From contig NZ_CP081120.1 in the NCBI RefSeq assembly GCF_025141935.1, positions 682,001-746,000 of the forward strand: a stretch of 64,000 nt of DNA, written 5' to 3'. Source of the DNA: Sulfitobacter sp. S190. GTDB taxonomy: Bacteria; Pseudomonadota; Alphaproteobacteria; Rhodobacterales; Rhodobacteraceae. The notes under the pieces were generated by a model. The model was not told the DNA's origin and searched no databases. It was given only the letters and a program-made list of their open reading frames with translations. Shown here in pieces: positions 17,285 to 25,603 of this stretch; position 1 is the first letter of the stretch, and each line of letters starts with the position of its first letter. The translations under genes were made by a program, and so were the position numbers.

Positions 17285-17383
17285 CCGTTGGAAAGTCTCG
17301 TTTGTCAGAGCGTATGGGGAGGTTCATATTGAGGTCAAGTTAAGCAAATTGATCCGACGCCATTCACACAGGAGACATTTTCA

Positions 17384-17500
17384 ATGTTCGAAGCCACAAC
17401 AAACCCCGCCGCACGCACCGCCATGCAAGCCGCACACGCCGAACGTGGCCGTGCACTGGCCGCATTTTTCTCGTGGTTGCGTCATCCGCTGACGCACTAA
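17384..17500 (+). CDS. Putative 38-aa protein divergent from the LysR gene
   Basis: ATG 17384 follows AGGAGAC at seven bases. The product is MFEATTNPAARTAMQAAHAE with a C-terminal RGRALAAFFSWLRHPLTH: one amphipathic helix with a short hydrophobic FFSWL patch and a basic end. It is followed by a stop and, about 50 bp on, by a bidirectional hairpin. No family is recognised. Coding potential rests on the ribosome site, the helix-like composition and the divergent placement from a regulator with half-sites between them. Confidence 0.5.
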   Translation: MFEATTNPAARTAMQAAHAERGRALAAFFSWLRHPLTH

Positions 17501-17545
17501 CGAAAACGAGTTTCCGCTGAAGGACTGCAGCTTTCTTACGGAATG

Positions 17546-17576
17546 AAAAAGGGGCCGGTGGTGATCCACCGGCCCC
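17546..17576 (-). terminator. Terminator at the end of the phaAB operon
   Basis: An 11-bp perfect stem (17551-17561 with 17566-17576) has a TGAT loop. On the minus strand it is followed by TTTTT (17550-17546), so it terminates phaB. On the plus strand it could also stop the small-ORF transcript, but without a T run. Confidence 0.85.
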
Positions 17577-17597
17577 TGATCTGTCCAGGTGTCCGGA

Positions 17598-18320
17598 TCA
17601 GACGAAGAATTGCGCACCATTTGCCGAAATGGTCGATCCGTTGATAAAGCCGGCATCGTCAGCGACGAGGAAGGCAACCGCACGTGCGATTTCCTCGGGT
17701 TCGCCCAATCGACCGGCGGGGATCTGCGAAATGATGCTCTCGCGCACCTTTTCGGGAACTGCCATCACCATGTCCGTGCCGATATATCCGGGGCAGACTG
17801 CATTCGCGGTGATGTTCGCGCGCGCGCCTTCCTGCGCAAGCGATTTCACGATGCCAAGGTCGCCCGCTTTGGTTGCGGCATAGTTGACTTGGGCAAACTG
17901 CCCTTTCTGACCATTGATCGAAGAGATCACCACGATACGGCCAAATTTGCGCTCACGCATGCCAGGCCAGACGGGGTGGATCGTGTTGAACACACCCGTC
18001 AGGTTTGTGTCGATGACCTGGTGCCACTGCTCGGGCGTCATTTTGTGGAACGGCGCGTCGCGCGTGATCCCGGCGTTGGCGACAACAATATCTATCGGTC
18101 CGAGATCGGCTTCGACCTTTTCAATGCCCGCTTTGGATTCGTCATAGTCTGCGACGTTCCATTTGTAGGTTTTGATGCCCGTTTCTTCTGTGAACTTGCC
18201 CGCTGCCTCGTCATTGCCGGCATATGTGGCGGCAACGGTGTAGCCTTCGGCCTTCAGTTTTGTGGAAATGGCGGCGCCGATCCCGCGGCTGCCTCCGGTG
18301 ACAAGTGCTACTCGGGACAT
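17598..18320 (-). CDS. phaB: Acetoacetyl-CoA reductase (NADPH)
   Basis: PhaB reduces acetoacetyl-CoA to (R)-3-hydroxybutyryl-CoA for polyhydroxybutyrate synthesis. The 240-aa short-chain dehydrogenase has the NADP loop VTGGSRGIGAAIS at residues 7-19, NAGITRDAPFHKM, the catalytic VISSINGQKGQFAQVNYAATK (Ser, Tyr, Lys) and a C-terminal NGAQFFV. ATG 18320 follows GGAGACA. It is downstream of phaA on the same strand with 78 bp between them. Confidence 0.93.
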   Translation of the reverse strand: MSRVALVTGGSRGIGAAISTKLKAEGYTVAATYAGNDEAAGKFTEETGIKTYKWNVADYDESKAGIEKVEADLGPIDIVVANAGITRDAPFHKMTPEQWHQVIDTNLTGVFNTIHPVWPGMRERKFGRIVVISSINGQKGQFAQVNYAATKAGDLGIVKSLAQEGARANITANAVCPGYIGTDMVMAVPEKVRESIISQIPAGRLGEPEEIARAVAFLVADDAGFINGSTISANGAQFFV

Positions 18321-18364
18321 ATTGTCTCCAATTCTATTGGTATTTTTGTGTCGTGCTGGGCGGT

Positions 18365-18389
18365 AGCTGCGCAATCTTGTTGCGCAGCT
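18365..18389 (-). other. Intercistronic hairpin between phaA and phaB
   Basis: AGCTGCGCAA (18365-18374) pairs perfectly with TTGCGCAGCT (18380-18389), with a 5-nt loop. No T run follows on the minus strand, so it is unlikely to be a full terminator. It may stabilise the phaA message or adjust the phaA:phaB ratio. Confidence 0.5.
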
Positions 18390-18398
18390 ATATTCCTA

Positions 18399-19574
18399 TT
18401 AGGGCCGTTCGAGGCACATGGCAACACCCATGCCGCCACCGATACACAACGTCGCGAGGCCTTTTTTCGCGTCACGCCGCTTCATTTCGAACAGCAATGT
18501 GTTCAGAATACGCGCGCCGGATGCACCGATAGGGTGACCAATCGCGATGGCGCCGCCATTGACGTTCACAATTGCCGGATCCCACCCCATGTCCTTGTTG
18601 ACGGCGCAGGCCTGGGCGGCGAATGCCTCGTTTGCTTCGACAAGATCGAGATCTTCGGCCTTCCATCCCGCTTTTTCCAGCGCTTTGCGCGAAGCGTAGA
18701 TCGGGCCGACACCCATGATCGACGGATCCAGACCGGCGGTCGCGTAAGAAGCAATCCGCGCCAGCGGCTCAATGCCGCGTTTATCAGCTTCATCCGCGCT
18801 CATCAGCAGGGCTGCAGCGGCGCCGTCATTCAGGCCGGATGCGTTCGCCGCTGTGACAGACCCGTCCTTGGTGAATGCAGGACGCAGTTTTTGCATCGCG
18901 TCCATCGTTGCGCCGTGGCGAATATATTCGTCCTTGTCGACAATGGTGTCGCCCTTGCGGCCCGGCACAGTGTAGGCAAAGATTTCGTCATCGAACTTTC
19001 CTGCCTTCTGTGCGGCTTCGGCCTTGTTCTGCGATGCAACGGCGAATTCATCCTGCTGGTCGCGGCTGATCTGCCATTTTTCGGCAACATTCTCGGCGGT
19101 CTGGCCCATGTGATAGCCGTTGAACGCGTCCCAAAGGCCGTCTTTAATCATTGTGTCGATCAGCTTCATGTCGCCCATTTTCTGACCGGCGCGCATGGCT
19201 TGGGCATGGGGGGACATCGTCATGTTTTCCTGACCGCCCGCCGCTACGATCGACGCATCGCCCAGTTGGATATGCTGTGCACCCAGTGCCACGGCACGCA
19301 GGCCGGAGCCGCATACCTGGTTGATGCTCCAAGCAGCCGATTCGATGGGCAAACCTGCATTGATGTGGGCTTGGCGTGCGGGGTTCTGGCCCTGCGCTGC
19401 GGTCAGCACCTGACCGAGGATCGTTTCGGACACATCGGCGGCGTCGATGCCCGCGCGTGCGACAACCTCTTTCAAAGCCGCGGCTCCGAGGTCATGCGCG
19501 GGGGTGTTGGCGAACGAGCCACCGAAACTGCCAACGGCAGTGCGGGCGGCTGAGGCGATTACGACATTTGTCAT
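18399..19574 (-). CDS. phaA: Acetyl-CoA acetyltransferase (beta-ketothiolase)
   Basis: PhaA condenses two acetyl-CoA to acetoacetyl-CoA, the first step to polyhydroxybutyrate. The 391-aa thiolase has the acyl-accepting Cys in [14 protein letters not shown] near residue 88, the [11 protein letters not shown] segment, [16 protein letters not shown], the [16 protein letters not shown] histidine loop and the C-terminal [13 protein letters not shown] with the second catalytic Cys. It forms a phaAB pair with the reductase downstream; no synthase gene lies in the window. Confidence 0.95.
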   Translation of the reverse strand: MTNVVIASAARTAVGSFGGSFANTPAHDLGAAALKEVVARAGIDAADVSETILGQVLTAAQGQNPARQAHINAGLPIESAAWSINQVCGSGLRAVALGAQHIQLGDASIVAAGGQENMTMSPHAQAMRAGQKMGDMKLIDTMIKDGLWDAFNGYHMGQTAENVAEKWQISRDQQDEFAVASQNKAEAAQKAGKFDDEIFAYTVPGRKGDTIVDKDEYIRHGATMDAMQKLRPAFTKDGSVTAANASGLNDGAAAALLMSADEADKRGIEPLARIASYATAGLDPSIMGVGPIYASRKALEKAGWKAEDLDLVEANEAFAAQACAVNKDMGWDPAIVNVNGGAIAIGHPIGASGARILNTLLFEMKRRDAKKGLATLCIGGGMGVAMCLERP

Positions 19575-19761
19575 TGATTGTGGTCCTCACGGTATAACGG
19601 TATAACTGACAGAGGACTAATCAGCCTGACGCAGGTCTCGGGTGTATTGCGTCAGCTCCCCCGCCTTCCAGCCTCACGCTTATCTTATCGAAGGAGCGGC
19701 TTCAACCAATCGGGCCGGGGCATCACCGGTTCGGGCCGAACGGCAAACGCGGACATGCGCG

Positions 19762-20625
19762 TCATGCGCTGGCCTCTCGCGGTGGTGGGGCGGCCCACTC
19801 GGGTTGCGTTGTCGGCGCGGCAAAATAGTAGCCTTGCAAGCAATCGACCCCCATGTCGGCCAAAACCAAGGCGTCCTCGTGGCTTTCGACAAACTCCGCA
19901 ACGGTGAGCATGTCGAAGTGCCGCGCTATTGATAGGAGAGCGCCCACAAGTGCCCGGTTGTCTGCATCATGGGCAATGCCGCGGATGAACTGCCCGTCGA
20001 TTTTCAGGATATCAAAGTAGAAATCCTTGAAATAGCGGATCGCCGTGTGGCCCGCCCCGAAGTCATCCAGTGCAAAACAAATGCCGTGCGGTTGCAGACG
20101 GTCCATGAAGTCGATGACCAACTCGGGCATCACCATCGCACTCGTTTCGGTAATCTCGAGGATGAGGCGCGGACCGATGGTAGGATCGATCGCCAGAGCG
20201 CGGTCCAGAGTGCGTTTCCACGGCTCGTACCCGATGGAGCGCGCGGACATATTCAACGCGAGCCGCAGACCCGGCGTTTCGGTCAAGGCCGCCAGCCCGT
20301 GTTCGAGCGAGAGCACATCGACCGCACGGCCGGTTTCCGTCTTTTCGATTGCATCGATGAATTGGCCTGCCGGAATGACCCGACCTGTGTCGTCGAGCAC
20401 GCGGATCAATCCCTCATAGAAAGCAGGTTTGCCCATCGCATCGCTGCGCATGACGGGCTGATAAGCCAGAAGCGTTTGCCCGTGGGCGACGGCATCGTTG
20501 ACAAGCGTCAGGGCGTTTTTGTCGCGCTGCTGTATGGCAAAGTTCAAGGGGTTCTCGCTGCCTACAGGGATATTGGCAAGCCGACGCTTGCCCATACGGG
20601 TCACTCGGTTGGGGGGATTCGGCAC
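19762..20625 (-). CDS. EAL-domain cyclic-di-GMP phosphodiesterase
   Basis: The 287-aa protein is a stand-alone EAL domain. Catalytic residues are visible: E71 in YEGL (the EAL triad is EGL here), Asn in LRLALNMSARS, Glu in LEITETSAMV, the Asp pair in FALDDFGAGHTAIRY, Lys in DILKIDGQF and Glu in VAEFVES. All metal ligands appear present, so activity on c-di-GMP is likely despite the Gly. I chose GTG 20625, five bases after AGGAGG, over an in-frame ATG at 20655. No sensor or membrane domain is fused. Confidence 0.88.
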   Translation of the reverse strand: MPNPPNRVTRMGKRRLANIPVGSENPLNFAIQQRDKNALTLVNDAVAHGQTLLAYQPVMRSDAMGKPAFYEGLIRVLDDTGRVIPAGQFIDAIEKTETGRAVDVLSLEHGLAALTETPGLRLALNMSARSIGYEPWKRTLDRALAIDPTIGPRLILEITETSAMVMPELVIDFMDRLQPHGICFALDDFGAGHTAIRYFKDFYFDILKIDGQFIRGIAHDADNRALVGALLSIARHFDMLTVAEFVESHEDALVLADMGVDCLQGYYFAAPTTQPEWAAPPPREASA

Positions 20626-20750
20626 GCGGACCTCCTGTGTGGCAGACACGGGCACTTTCGCGGGCGATGCGCTAAAATGGCGTTAATATTCCCATTTTGT
20701 TCTAATTTTACGAAAACCTGATATGACAGCGAAAAATGCGAGGAATACAG

Positions 20751-21344
20751 ATGCCGCGATGTGACTGGGCGGGACCCGAAGACATTTATATCGACTATCA
20801 CGACACCGAATGGGGCATGCCGCAAACCGACAGTCGCGCCCTGTGGGAGGCGCTGATGCTCGAGGCGTTCCAGTCAGGTCTCAGCTGGATCACGATCCTG
20901 CGCAAACGTGAGAATTTCCGCCGTGCCTTTGATGGGTTCGACCCGCATAAAATCGCCAATTGGGGTGAAGATGACATCGCCCGCCTGCTCGATGACACGG
21001 GCATCATCCGCCACCGCGGAAAAATAAGCGCAACCATAACCAGCGCACAGGCGTATCAGCGGATCGAGGCCCGTATCGGCTTTGCAAAGTTTGCGTGGTC
21101 CTACGTCGACAGCGCACCGCTTCAGCCGCAGCGATGCGGGCTGTCGGATGTGCCCGCGAAAACAGCTTTGTCCGAGCAGCTTTCGAAAGACCTCAAGAAG
21201 GCAGGGTTCAAGTTTTGCGGCCCCACCGTCGTTTATGCGTGGATGCAGGCAAGCGGTATGGTCAACGACCACGTGACAACCTGCGCACGGCACGCCGAAT
21301 GCCGTGCTTTGGCACCTGCGGCGACGCGGGCATTAATCCGTTAG
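20751..21344 (+). CDS. tag: DNA-3-methyladenine glycosylase I
   Basis: Tag removes 3-methyladenine from DNA. The 197-aa product shows the family start CDWAGPEDIYIDYHDTEWG, with zinc ligands C4 and H17 and the C-terminal HVTTCARHAEC that supplies the other His and Cys. LEAFQSGLSWITILRKRENF is the conserved substrate-pocket segment. ATG 20751 was chosen because Cys 4 then falls in the family position. It is divergent from the EAL gene. Confidence 0.94.
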   Translation: MPRCDWAGPEDIYIDYHDTEWGMPQTDSRALWEALMLEAFQSGLSWITILRKRENFRRAFDGFDPHKIANWGEDDIARLLDDTGIIRHRGKISATITSAQAYQRIEARIGFAKFAWSYVDSAPLQPQRCGLSDVPAKTALSEQLSKDLKKAGFKFCGPTVVYAWMQASGMVNDHVTTCARHAECRALAPAATRALIR

Positions 21345-21364
21345 TATTTTGTGACAGGGGGCGG

Positions 21365-21392
21365 TTGACTCCGCCGTACGCGCCCGTATAAG
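21365..21392 (+). promoter_or_regulatory. Sigma-70-type promoter of rpsD
   Basis: TTGACT (21365-21370) and TATAAG (21387-21392) are separated by 16 bp, immediately downstream of tag. Transcription would begin near 21399 and give a leader of about 90 bases before rpsD. Confidence 0.7.
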
Positions 21393-21416
21393 CGCGGCTT
21401 CATTGGTGTTGGTGGC

Positions 21417-21467
21417 CCCCGCAAGGGGATGCCTGTCGGGGGTTCGCCCCAAAGGACAACGCCCTTT
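21417..21467 (+). promoter_or_regulatory. Structured rpsD leader: two tetraloop hairpins with alternative pairing
   Basis: CCCC-GCAA-GGGG (21417-21428) and GGGG-TTCG-CCCC (21439-21450) form two hairpins closed by very stable tetraloops. The first C run can instead pair with the second G run while the first G run pairs with the last C run, a pseudoknot-like switch. A weaker AAAGG/CCTTT stem (21451-21455 with 21463-21467) follows, just before the AAAGGAG ribosome site. Ribosomal protein S4 is known to repress its own message through leader structure in other bacteria, so autoregulation is a reasonable inference. Confidence 0.5.
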
Positions 21468-21488
21468 ATAATCTAAAGGAGAACAGCC

Positions 21489-22109
21489 GTGACAAAACGC
21501 ACCGCTGCCAAGTACAAGATCGACCGCCGCATGGGCGAAAACATCTGGGGACGTCCGAAATCCCCGGTTAACCGTCGTGAATATGGCCCCGGCCAGCACG
21601 GCCAGCGCCGCAAGGGTAAGATTTCCGATTTCGGTATCCAGCTGCGCGCCAAGCAGAAACTCAAAGGCTACTACGGCGATCTGACCGAAAAGCAGTTCCG
21701 CCGGATCTATGCCGAAGCAGAGCGCGTCAAAGGCGATACCGGTGAGAACCTGATCGGCCTGCTGGAGCGTCGTCTGGACGCTGTCGTGTACCGCGCCAAG
21801 TTCGTTGCAACCGTTTTTGCGGCCCGTCAGTTCGTCAACCACCGCCACGTGCGCGTGAACGGCAAGCTGGTGAACATTCCTTCTTACCGCGTGAAAGAGG
21901 GTGACGTCATCGAAGTGCGTGACCGTTCCAAGCAAATGGTTGCCCTGATCGAAGCGACACAGCTGCCAGAGCGTGACGTGCCCGACTATATCGAGGCTGA
22001 CCACTCCAAGATGACAGCGACCTTTACACGCACGCCGTCGTTGGGCGATGTGCCGTACCCTGTCATGATGGAGCCCAACCTCGTGGTTGAATTCTACGCG
22101 AAGAACTAA
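21489..22109 (+). CDS. rpsD: 30S ribosomal protein S4
   Basis: S4 is a primary 16S rRNA binder that starts assembly of the small subunit. The 206-aa product shows [22 protein letters not shown], the S4 RNA-binding domain [17 protein letters not shown] and [19 protein letters not shown], and the C-terminal [12 protein letters not shown]. The start is GTG 21489, preceded by AAAGGAG. It is a single-gene unit with its own promoter, structured leader and terminator. Confidence 0.97.
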   Translation: MTKRTAAKYKIDRRMGENIWGRPKSPVNRREYGPGQHGQRRKGKISDFGIQLRAKQKLKGYYGDLTEKQFRRIYAEAERVKGDTGENLIGLLERRLDAVVYRAKFVATVFAARQFVNHRHVRVNGKLVNIPSYRVKEGDVIEVRDRSKQMVALIEATQLPERDVPDYIEADHSKMTATFTRTPSLGDVPYPVMMEPNLVVEFYAKN

Positions 22110-22133
22110 TCTTCGCCGACAGATTGATTTGCG

Positions 22134-22172
22134 AAACGCTCCGCTGGTCCGCCAGCGGAGCGTTTTCTTTTT
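22134..22172 (+). terminator. Rho-independent terminator of rpsD
   Basis: A 14-bp perfect stem (22134-22147 with 22152-22165, loop TCCG) runs into TTTCTTTTTG. It starts 25 bases after the rpsD stop. Confidence 0.92.
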
Positions 22173-22296
22173 GTCGCCATTGCGACACAAATTCTCCTCA
22201 CTGGGTAGGTAGTCTTTGTAGCTGGGGGCCAGAATCGTTGGCATGTCGCCAAGCACCGGAAAACCGGGCAGGCGGCGGTGCCGGGAAAGACGTGAT

Positions 22297-22725
22297 ATGG
22301 CTGATGAGACAGAAACCTACGATATCGCCCGTGAGGTGATGAACGGCACCCGCGATGCACTGATGTGCGATAACTTCGACGCATTCGTGCGGTATTTCCG
22401 CCTGCCACAGCATATGGAAACGATCGAGGGCAAGCGTCTGGTCGAGACCAAAGCCGATCTGCGGCAGGTTTTTGACGCGGTGCGCCAGTATTTTGTGCGG
22501 ACCGGCATTACCGGACTTGATCGCGAGCTGATCCGGGCCGAGCAGAAAGCGCCGCATCTGATCGAATACCTGTATGAAACGCAGATGATTTCGGAAAACA
22601 CGTTGTTCGCGTTGCCGTATCCGACGTTTTCGATGCTGTGCAAAACGCCCGATGGTTGGCAGATCTATTACACCATGTACGGCATGATGAATGCAGATCA
22701 GCACCACGCCGCGCTTATCGACTAA
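22297..22725 (+). CDS. Conserved-looking protein of unknown function before hisC
   Basis: The 142-aa soluble protein (MADETETYDIAREVMNGTRDAL..., YFRLPQHMETIEGKRLVET..., ending TPDGWQIYYTMYGMMNAD) has an alpha-then-beta pattern that would suit a small SnoaL/NTF2-like barrel, but no signature proves this. ATG 22297 is chosen because the upstream in-frame extension (from 22243) is Arg-rich and unlike the rest. It lies between the rpsD terminator and hisC, about 110 bp from hisC. Confidence 0.65.
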   Translation: MADETETYDIAREVMNGTRDALMCDNFDAFVRYFRLPQHMETIEGKRLVETKADLRQVFDAVRQYFVRTGITGLDRELIRAEQKAPHLIEYLYETQMISENTLFALPYPTFSMLCKTPDGWQIYYTMYGMMNADQHHAALID

Positions 22726-22836
22726 ACGCCGCTGCCGGGCGCAGGGCGGCCACATTGGCGCAGGCTGCAATCCGCTACTGGTCGTGCACCGATAAGCCCG
22801 TTAGAACAGCGTCAGTGCAATCCAAGAGCTGACGCA

Positions 22837-23922
22837 ATGACCCAACAGATCAAGCCGCAACCCGGCATCATGGATATCGAGCTTTACCAGGGCGGCAAGT
22901 CGGCCATCGCGGGTCGCACCGATGTCCTCAAGCTGAGCTCTAACGAGAACCCGCTGGGCCCCGTGCCCGCGGCAATCACTGCAGCCGCCAGCGCAGCTGC
23001 CGATATGCACCGCTATCCTTCGACCGATCATGCGGCCCTGCGGACTGCAATCGGCGAAATCTGGAACGTCGATCCCGACCGGATCATTTGTGGTGTGGGG
23101 TCGGACGAGGTCTTGCAATTCGTCACACAGGCCTTTGCCGGTCCGGGGGATGAAATCATCCACACCGCGCACGGGTTTTCGCTCTATCCGGTGCTCATTC
23201 ACATGGCGGGGGCCACGTCAGTTTGCGTGCCCGAGCGCGAGCGCGTCGTCGATGTCGATGCGATACTGGGGGCACTCTCTGACAAAACGCGCATCGTGCT
23301 GCTGACCAATCCGGGCAACCCGACAGGCACCCGGTTGTCGGACAGTGAGCTGGCACGTCTGGTCGACGGTATTCCGCCGCATGTCATTCTCGTCATTGAT
23401 GGTGCCTATACCGAATATGCCGAAAGGTACGACGGGGGACTGTCCTATGCGGCGACCCGTCCCAATGTCCTGATGACGCGGACGTTTTCCAAGATTTATG
23501 GTCTGGGCGGATTGCGCATCGGGTGGGGCTATGGCCCGCGCGAAATGATCGACGTGATGACCCGCATTCGCCAGCCCTTCAATCTGTCGGTGATCCAGCT
23601 GGCCGCTGCAGAAGCGGCCGTGCGTGACACTGACTGGGTTGCTGACTGCGCCGCGCTCAACGCCGAGCAACGTGCGCGTCTGATCGGGGCGCTGGGGCAA
23701 CTCGGCATCGCCACCGATCCTTCCGATACCAACTTCGTTCTGGCGCGGTTTGCCGACAAGCAAGAAGCAAGGTCAGCCGAAGATGCTTTGACTGCCGCAG
23801 GCATTCTGGTCCGCAGTGTCGCGGGTTACGGTTTTCCCGAAGGACTGCGGATCACGGTCGGGGACACCGACCAGACGGGCCGCGTGATTGACGCCCTGAA
23901 CCAATGGCGGACCGTGGCATGA
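22837..23922 (+). CDS. hisC: Histidinol-phosphate aminotransferase family protein
   Basis: The 361-aa fold-type I PLP enzyme has LSSNENPLGPVPAA near residue 30, LLTNPGNPTGTRLSD, and the PLP-lysine segment TFSKIYGLGGLRIGWGYG near residue 215. HisC transfers an amino group to imidazole-acetol phosphate in histidine synthesis. It is translationally coupled to the prephenate/arogenate dehydrogenase gene, so it may mainly serve aromatic amino-acid transamination, as known for HisC homologues next to tyrA-type genes. Confidence 0.9.
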   Translation: MTQQIKPQPGIMDIELYQGGKSAIAGRTDVLKLSSNENPLGPVPAAITAAASAAADMHRYPSTDHAALRTAIGEIWNVDPDRIICGVGSDEVLQFVTQAFAGPGDEIIHTAHGFSLYPVLIHMAGATSVCVPERERVVDVDAILGALSDKTRIVLLTNPGNPTGTRLSDSELARLVDGIPPHVILVIDGAYTEYAERYDGGLSYAATRPNVLMTRTFSKIYGLGGLRIGWGYGPREMIDVMTRIRQPFNLSVIQLAAAEAAVRDTDWVADCAALNAEQRARLIGALGQLGIATDPSDTNFVLARFADKQEARSAEDALTAAGILVRSVAGYGFPEGLRITVGDTDQTGRVIDALNQWRTVA

Positions 23923-24842
23923 GCATCGTTTACGACCGTGTGGCGCTGATCGGGCTCGGGCTCATTGCCTCTTCGATCTTCTGGGCATCGAAGCGTGGAA
24001 ATCTCGCGGGGGAGGTCGTCGGCTATGCCCGCTCCGCCGATACGCGTGATACGGCGCGCGAAATCGGCCTGTGCGATACCGTCTACGACGATATCCGCGA
24101 TGCCGTACGCGATGCCGATCTTGTGGTTCTATGCGTTCCTGTCGGTGTGATGGGCGATGTGGTCGCGCAAATTGCAGATGTCCTGAAGCCCGGTGCGACC
24201 CTGACGGATGTCGGTTCGGTGAAGCGAGACGTCATCACCAGCGTTACGCCGCATTTACCGCAAGGCGTGCACTTTGTACCGGCCCATCCGCTCGCGGGGA
24301 CCGAACACTCCGGACCCAGATCCGGTTTTGCCGAACTCTTCGACAATCGCTGGAGCCTGCTGGTGCCGGTGGACGGTACCGCCCCCGCAGCCACCGCAAA
24401 ATTGCGCCGTTTCTGGGAAGGGTTGGGCGCCAATGTCGAGGAGATGGACGCCGATCACCACGATCTGGTTCTGGCTGTCACCAGTCACGCGCCACACCTG
24501 ATTGCCTATACGATGGTGGGTGTCGCCGATGATCTACGCCGTGTCACCGACAGCGAAGTGGTGAAATATTCTGCCGCCGGGTTTCGTGATTTCACCCGTA
24601 TCGCGGCATCGGATCCGACCATGTGGCGGGATGTATTCCTCACGAACAAGGACGCGACGCTCGAAATTCTCGGTCGCTTCACCGAAGAGCTTTTCGCCCT
24701 GCAACGCGCCATCCGGCAGGGGGATGGCGACCATCTGTTCGACTATTTCACGCGCACCCGTGCCATTCGGCGGGGCATCATCGAAGCAGGTCAGGACACC
24801 GATGCCCCCAACTTCGGCCGGACACCGGGGCAGAAACCTTGA
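23919..24842 (+). CDS. tyrC: Prephenate/arogenate dehydrogenase (cyclohexadienyl dehydrogenase)
   Basis: The 307-aa product starts with an NAD-binding loop (VALIGLGLIASSIFWASKR, residues 6-24), followed by the catalytic PAHPLAGTEHSGPRSGF segment near residue 125 and HHDLVLAVTSHAPHLIAY near residue 185. It oxidises prephenate or arogenate in tyrosine synthesis; which substrate is used cannot be told. ATG 23919 overlaps the hisC stop (ATGA). Confidence 0.92.
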   Translation: MSIVYDRVALIGLGLIASSIFWASKRGNLAGEVVGYARSADTRDTAREIGLCDTVYDDIRDAVRDADLVVLCVPVGVMGDVVAQIADVLKPGATLTDVGSVKRDVITSVTPHLPQGVHFVPAHPLAGTEHSGPRSGFAELFDNRWSLLVPVDGTAPAATAKLRRFWEGLGANVEEMDADHHDLVLAVTSHAPHLIAYTMVGVADDLRRVTDSEVVKYSAAGFRDFTRIAASDPTMWRDVFLTNKDATLEILGRFTEELFALQRAIRQGDGDHLFDYFTRTRAIRRGIIEAGQDTDAPNFGRTPGQKP

Positions 24843-25603
24843 GGCCGCTCGCTTTGATCCTGTGTTGTGTCGCGACGCTGTCGTGTGCGGGGCCGGACAG
24901 CTCCGAACGGCCGCAGGCAAGGCCCGGCTCTGACACCGGCGTCGTCATCGACCCAGACGGCACCATCGACCGCTCAGCGCTCGAGCGCGACAGCGGTGGG
25001 TTCATGTCATCGCTGCGCCCCATTTTCCGGTCACCCAAAGCTGTCCGCGAAGCCCGCCAGCAACAGCAACTTCTGGCGGCGGGAGCCGTGTGCGGAGACG
25101 TGAGCATTCAGGGTGAAGCGATCGGGCGTGTGCCGGGGCGTGTCGCCGGTTGCGGGGTCGATAACGCGGTTCGTATCAGCTCGATTTCCGGCGTATCGCT
25201 CAGCACCCGTTCGGTGATGGATTGCAACACGGCGCGTGCGCTGCGCACTTGGGTCGATAAAAGTGCGAAACCTGCGTTGTCCGGCAAAGGCGGTGGGCTG
25301 CGCGAAATAAAAGTGGCGGCACACTATGCGTGCCGGCGCCGCAACAATGCCAAAACAGGCAAGATTTCCGAGCATGGCAAAGGGCGGGCGATCGATATTT
25401 CTGCATTCCGTCTGGCGGATGGGAGCGACATCACCGTCTTGCGGGGCTGGAACGCGCGCGGCAGCAGCAAGGCATTGCGCCGGATGCACCGCGATGCCTG
25501 CGGCCCGTTCGGGACGGTCCTCGGCCCCAAGGCAAACCGCTTTCACCTCGATCATTTCCATTTCGACACAGCCCGCTACCGTTCGGGCAGCTATTGCCGC
25601 TAA
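24839..25603 (+). CDS. Extensin-like lipoprotein, peptidase M15-like fold
   Basis: I place the start at TTG 24839, whose TTGA overlaps the tyrC stop; it gives a lipoprotein signal ending TLSCAG. The C-terminal domain from residue about 85 is the bacterial extensin-like domain: VCGDVSIQGEAIGRV, MDCNTARALRTWVD, SEHGKGRAIDISAF and FHLDHFHFDTARY. The His and Asp in these last two segments resemble the zinc site of D,D-peptidases of the M15/VanY type, so a role in cell-wall processing is plausible but unproven. The stop overlaps the convergent DUF2125 gene. Confidence 0.82.
   Translation: MRPLALILCCVATLSCAGPDSSERPQARPGSDTGVVIDPDGTIDRSALERDSGGFMSSLRPIFRSPKAVREARQQQQLLAAGAVCGDVSIQGEAIGRVPGRVAGCGVDNAVRISSISGVSLSTRSVMDCNTARALRTWVDKSAKPALSGKGGGLREIKVAAHYACRRRNNAKTGKISEHGKGRAIDISAFRLADGSDITVLRGWNARGSSKALRRMHRDACGPFGTVLGPKANRFHLDHFHFDTARYRSGSYCR

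Noticed and set aside
17589..19553. A 654-codon open frame on the plus strand opposite phaB and phaA
   Set aside because: Antisense shadow of a clear phaAB operon.
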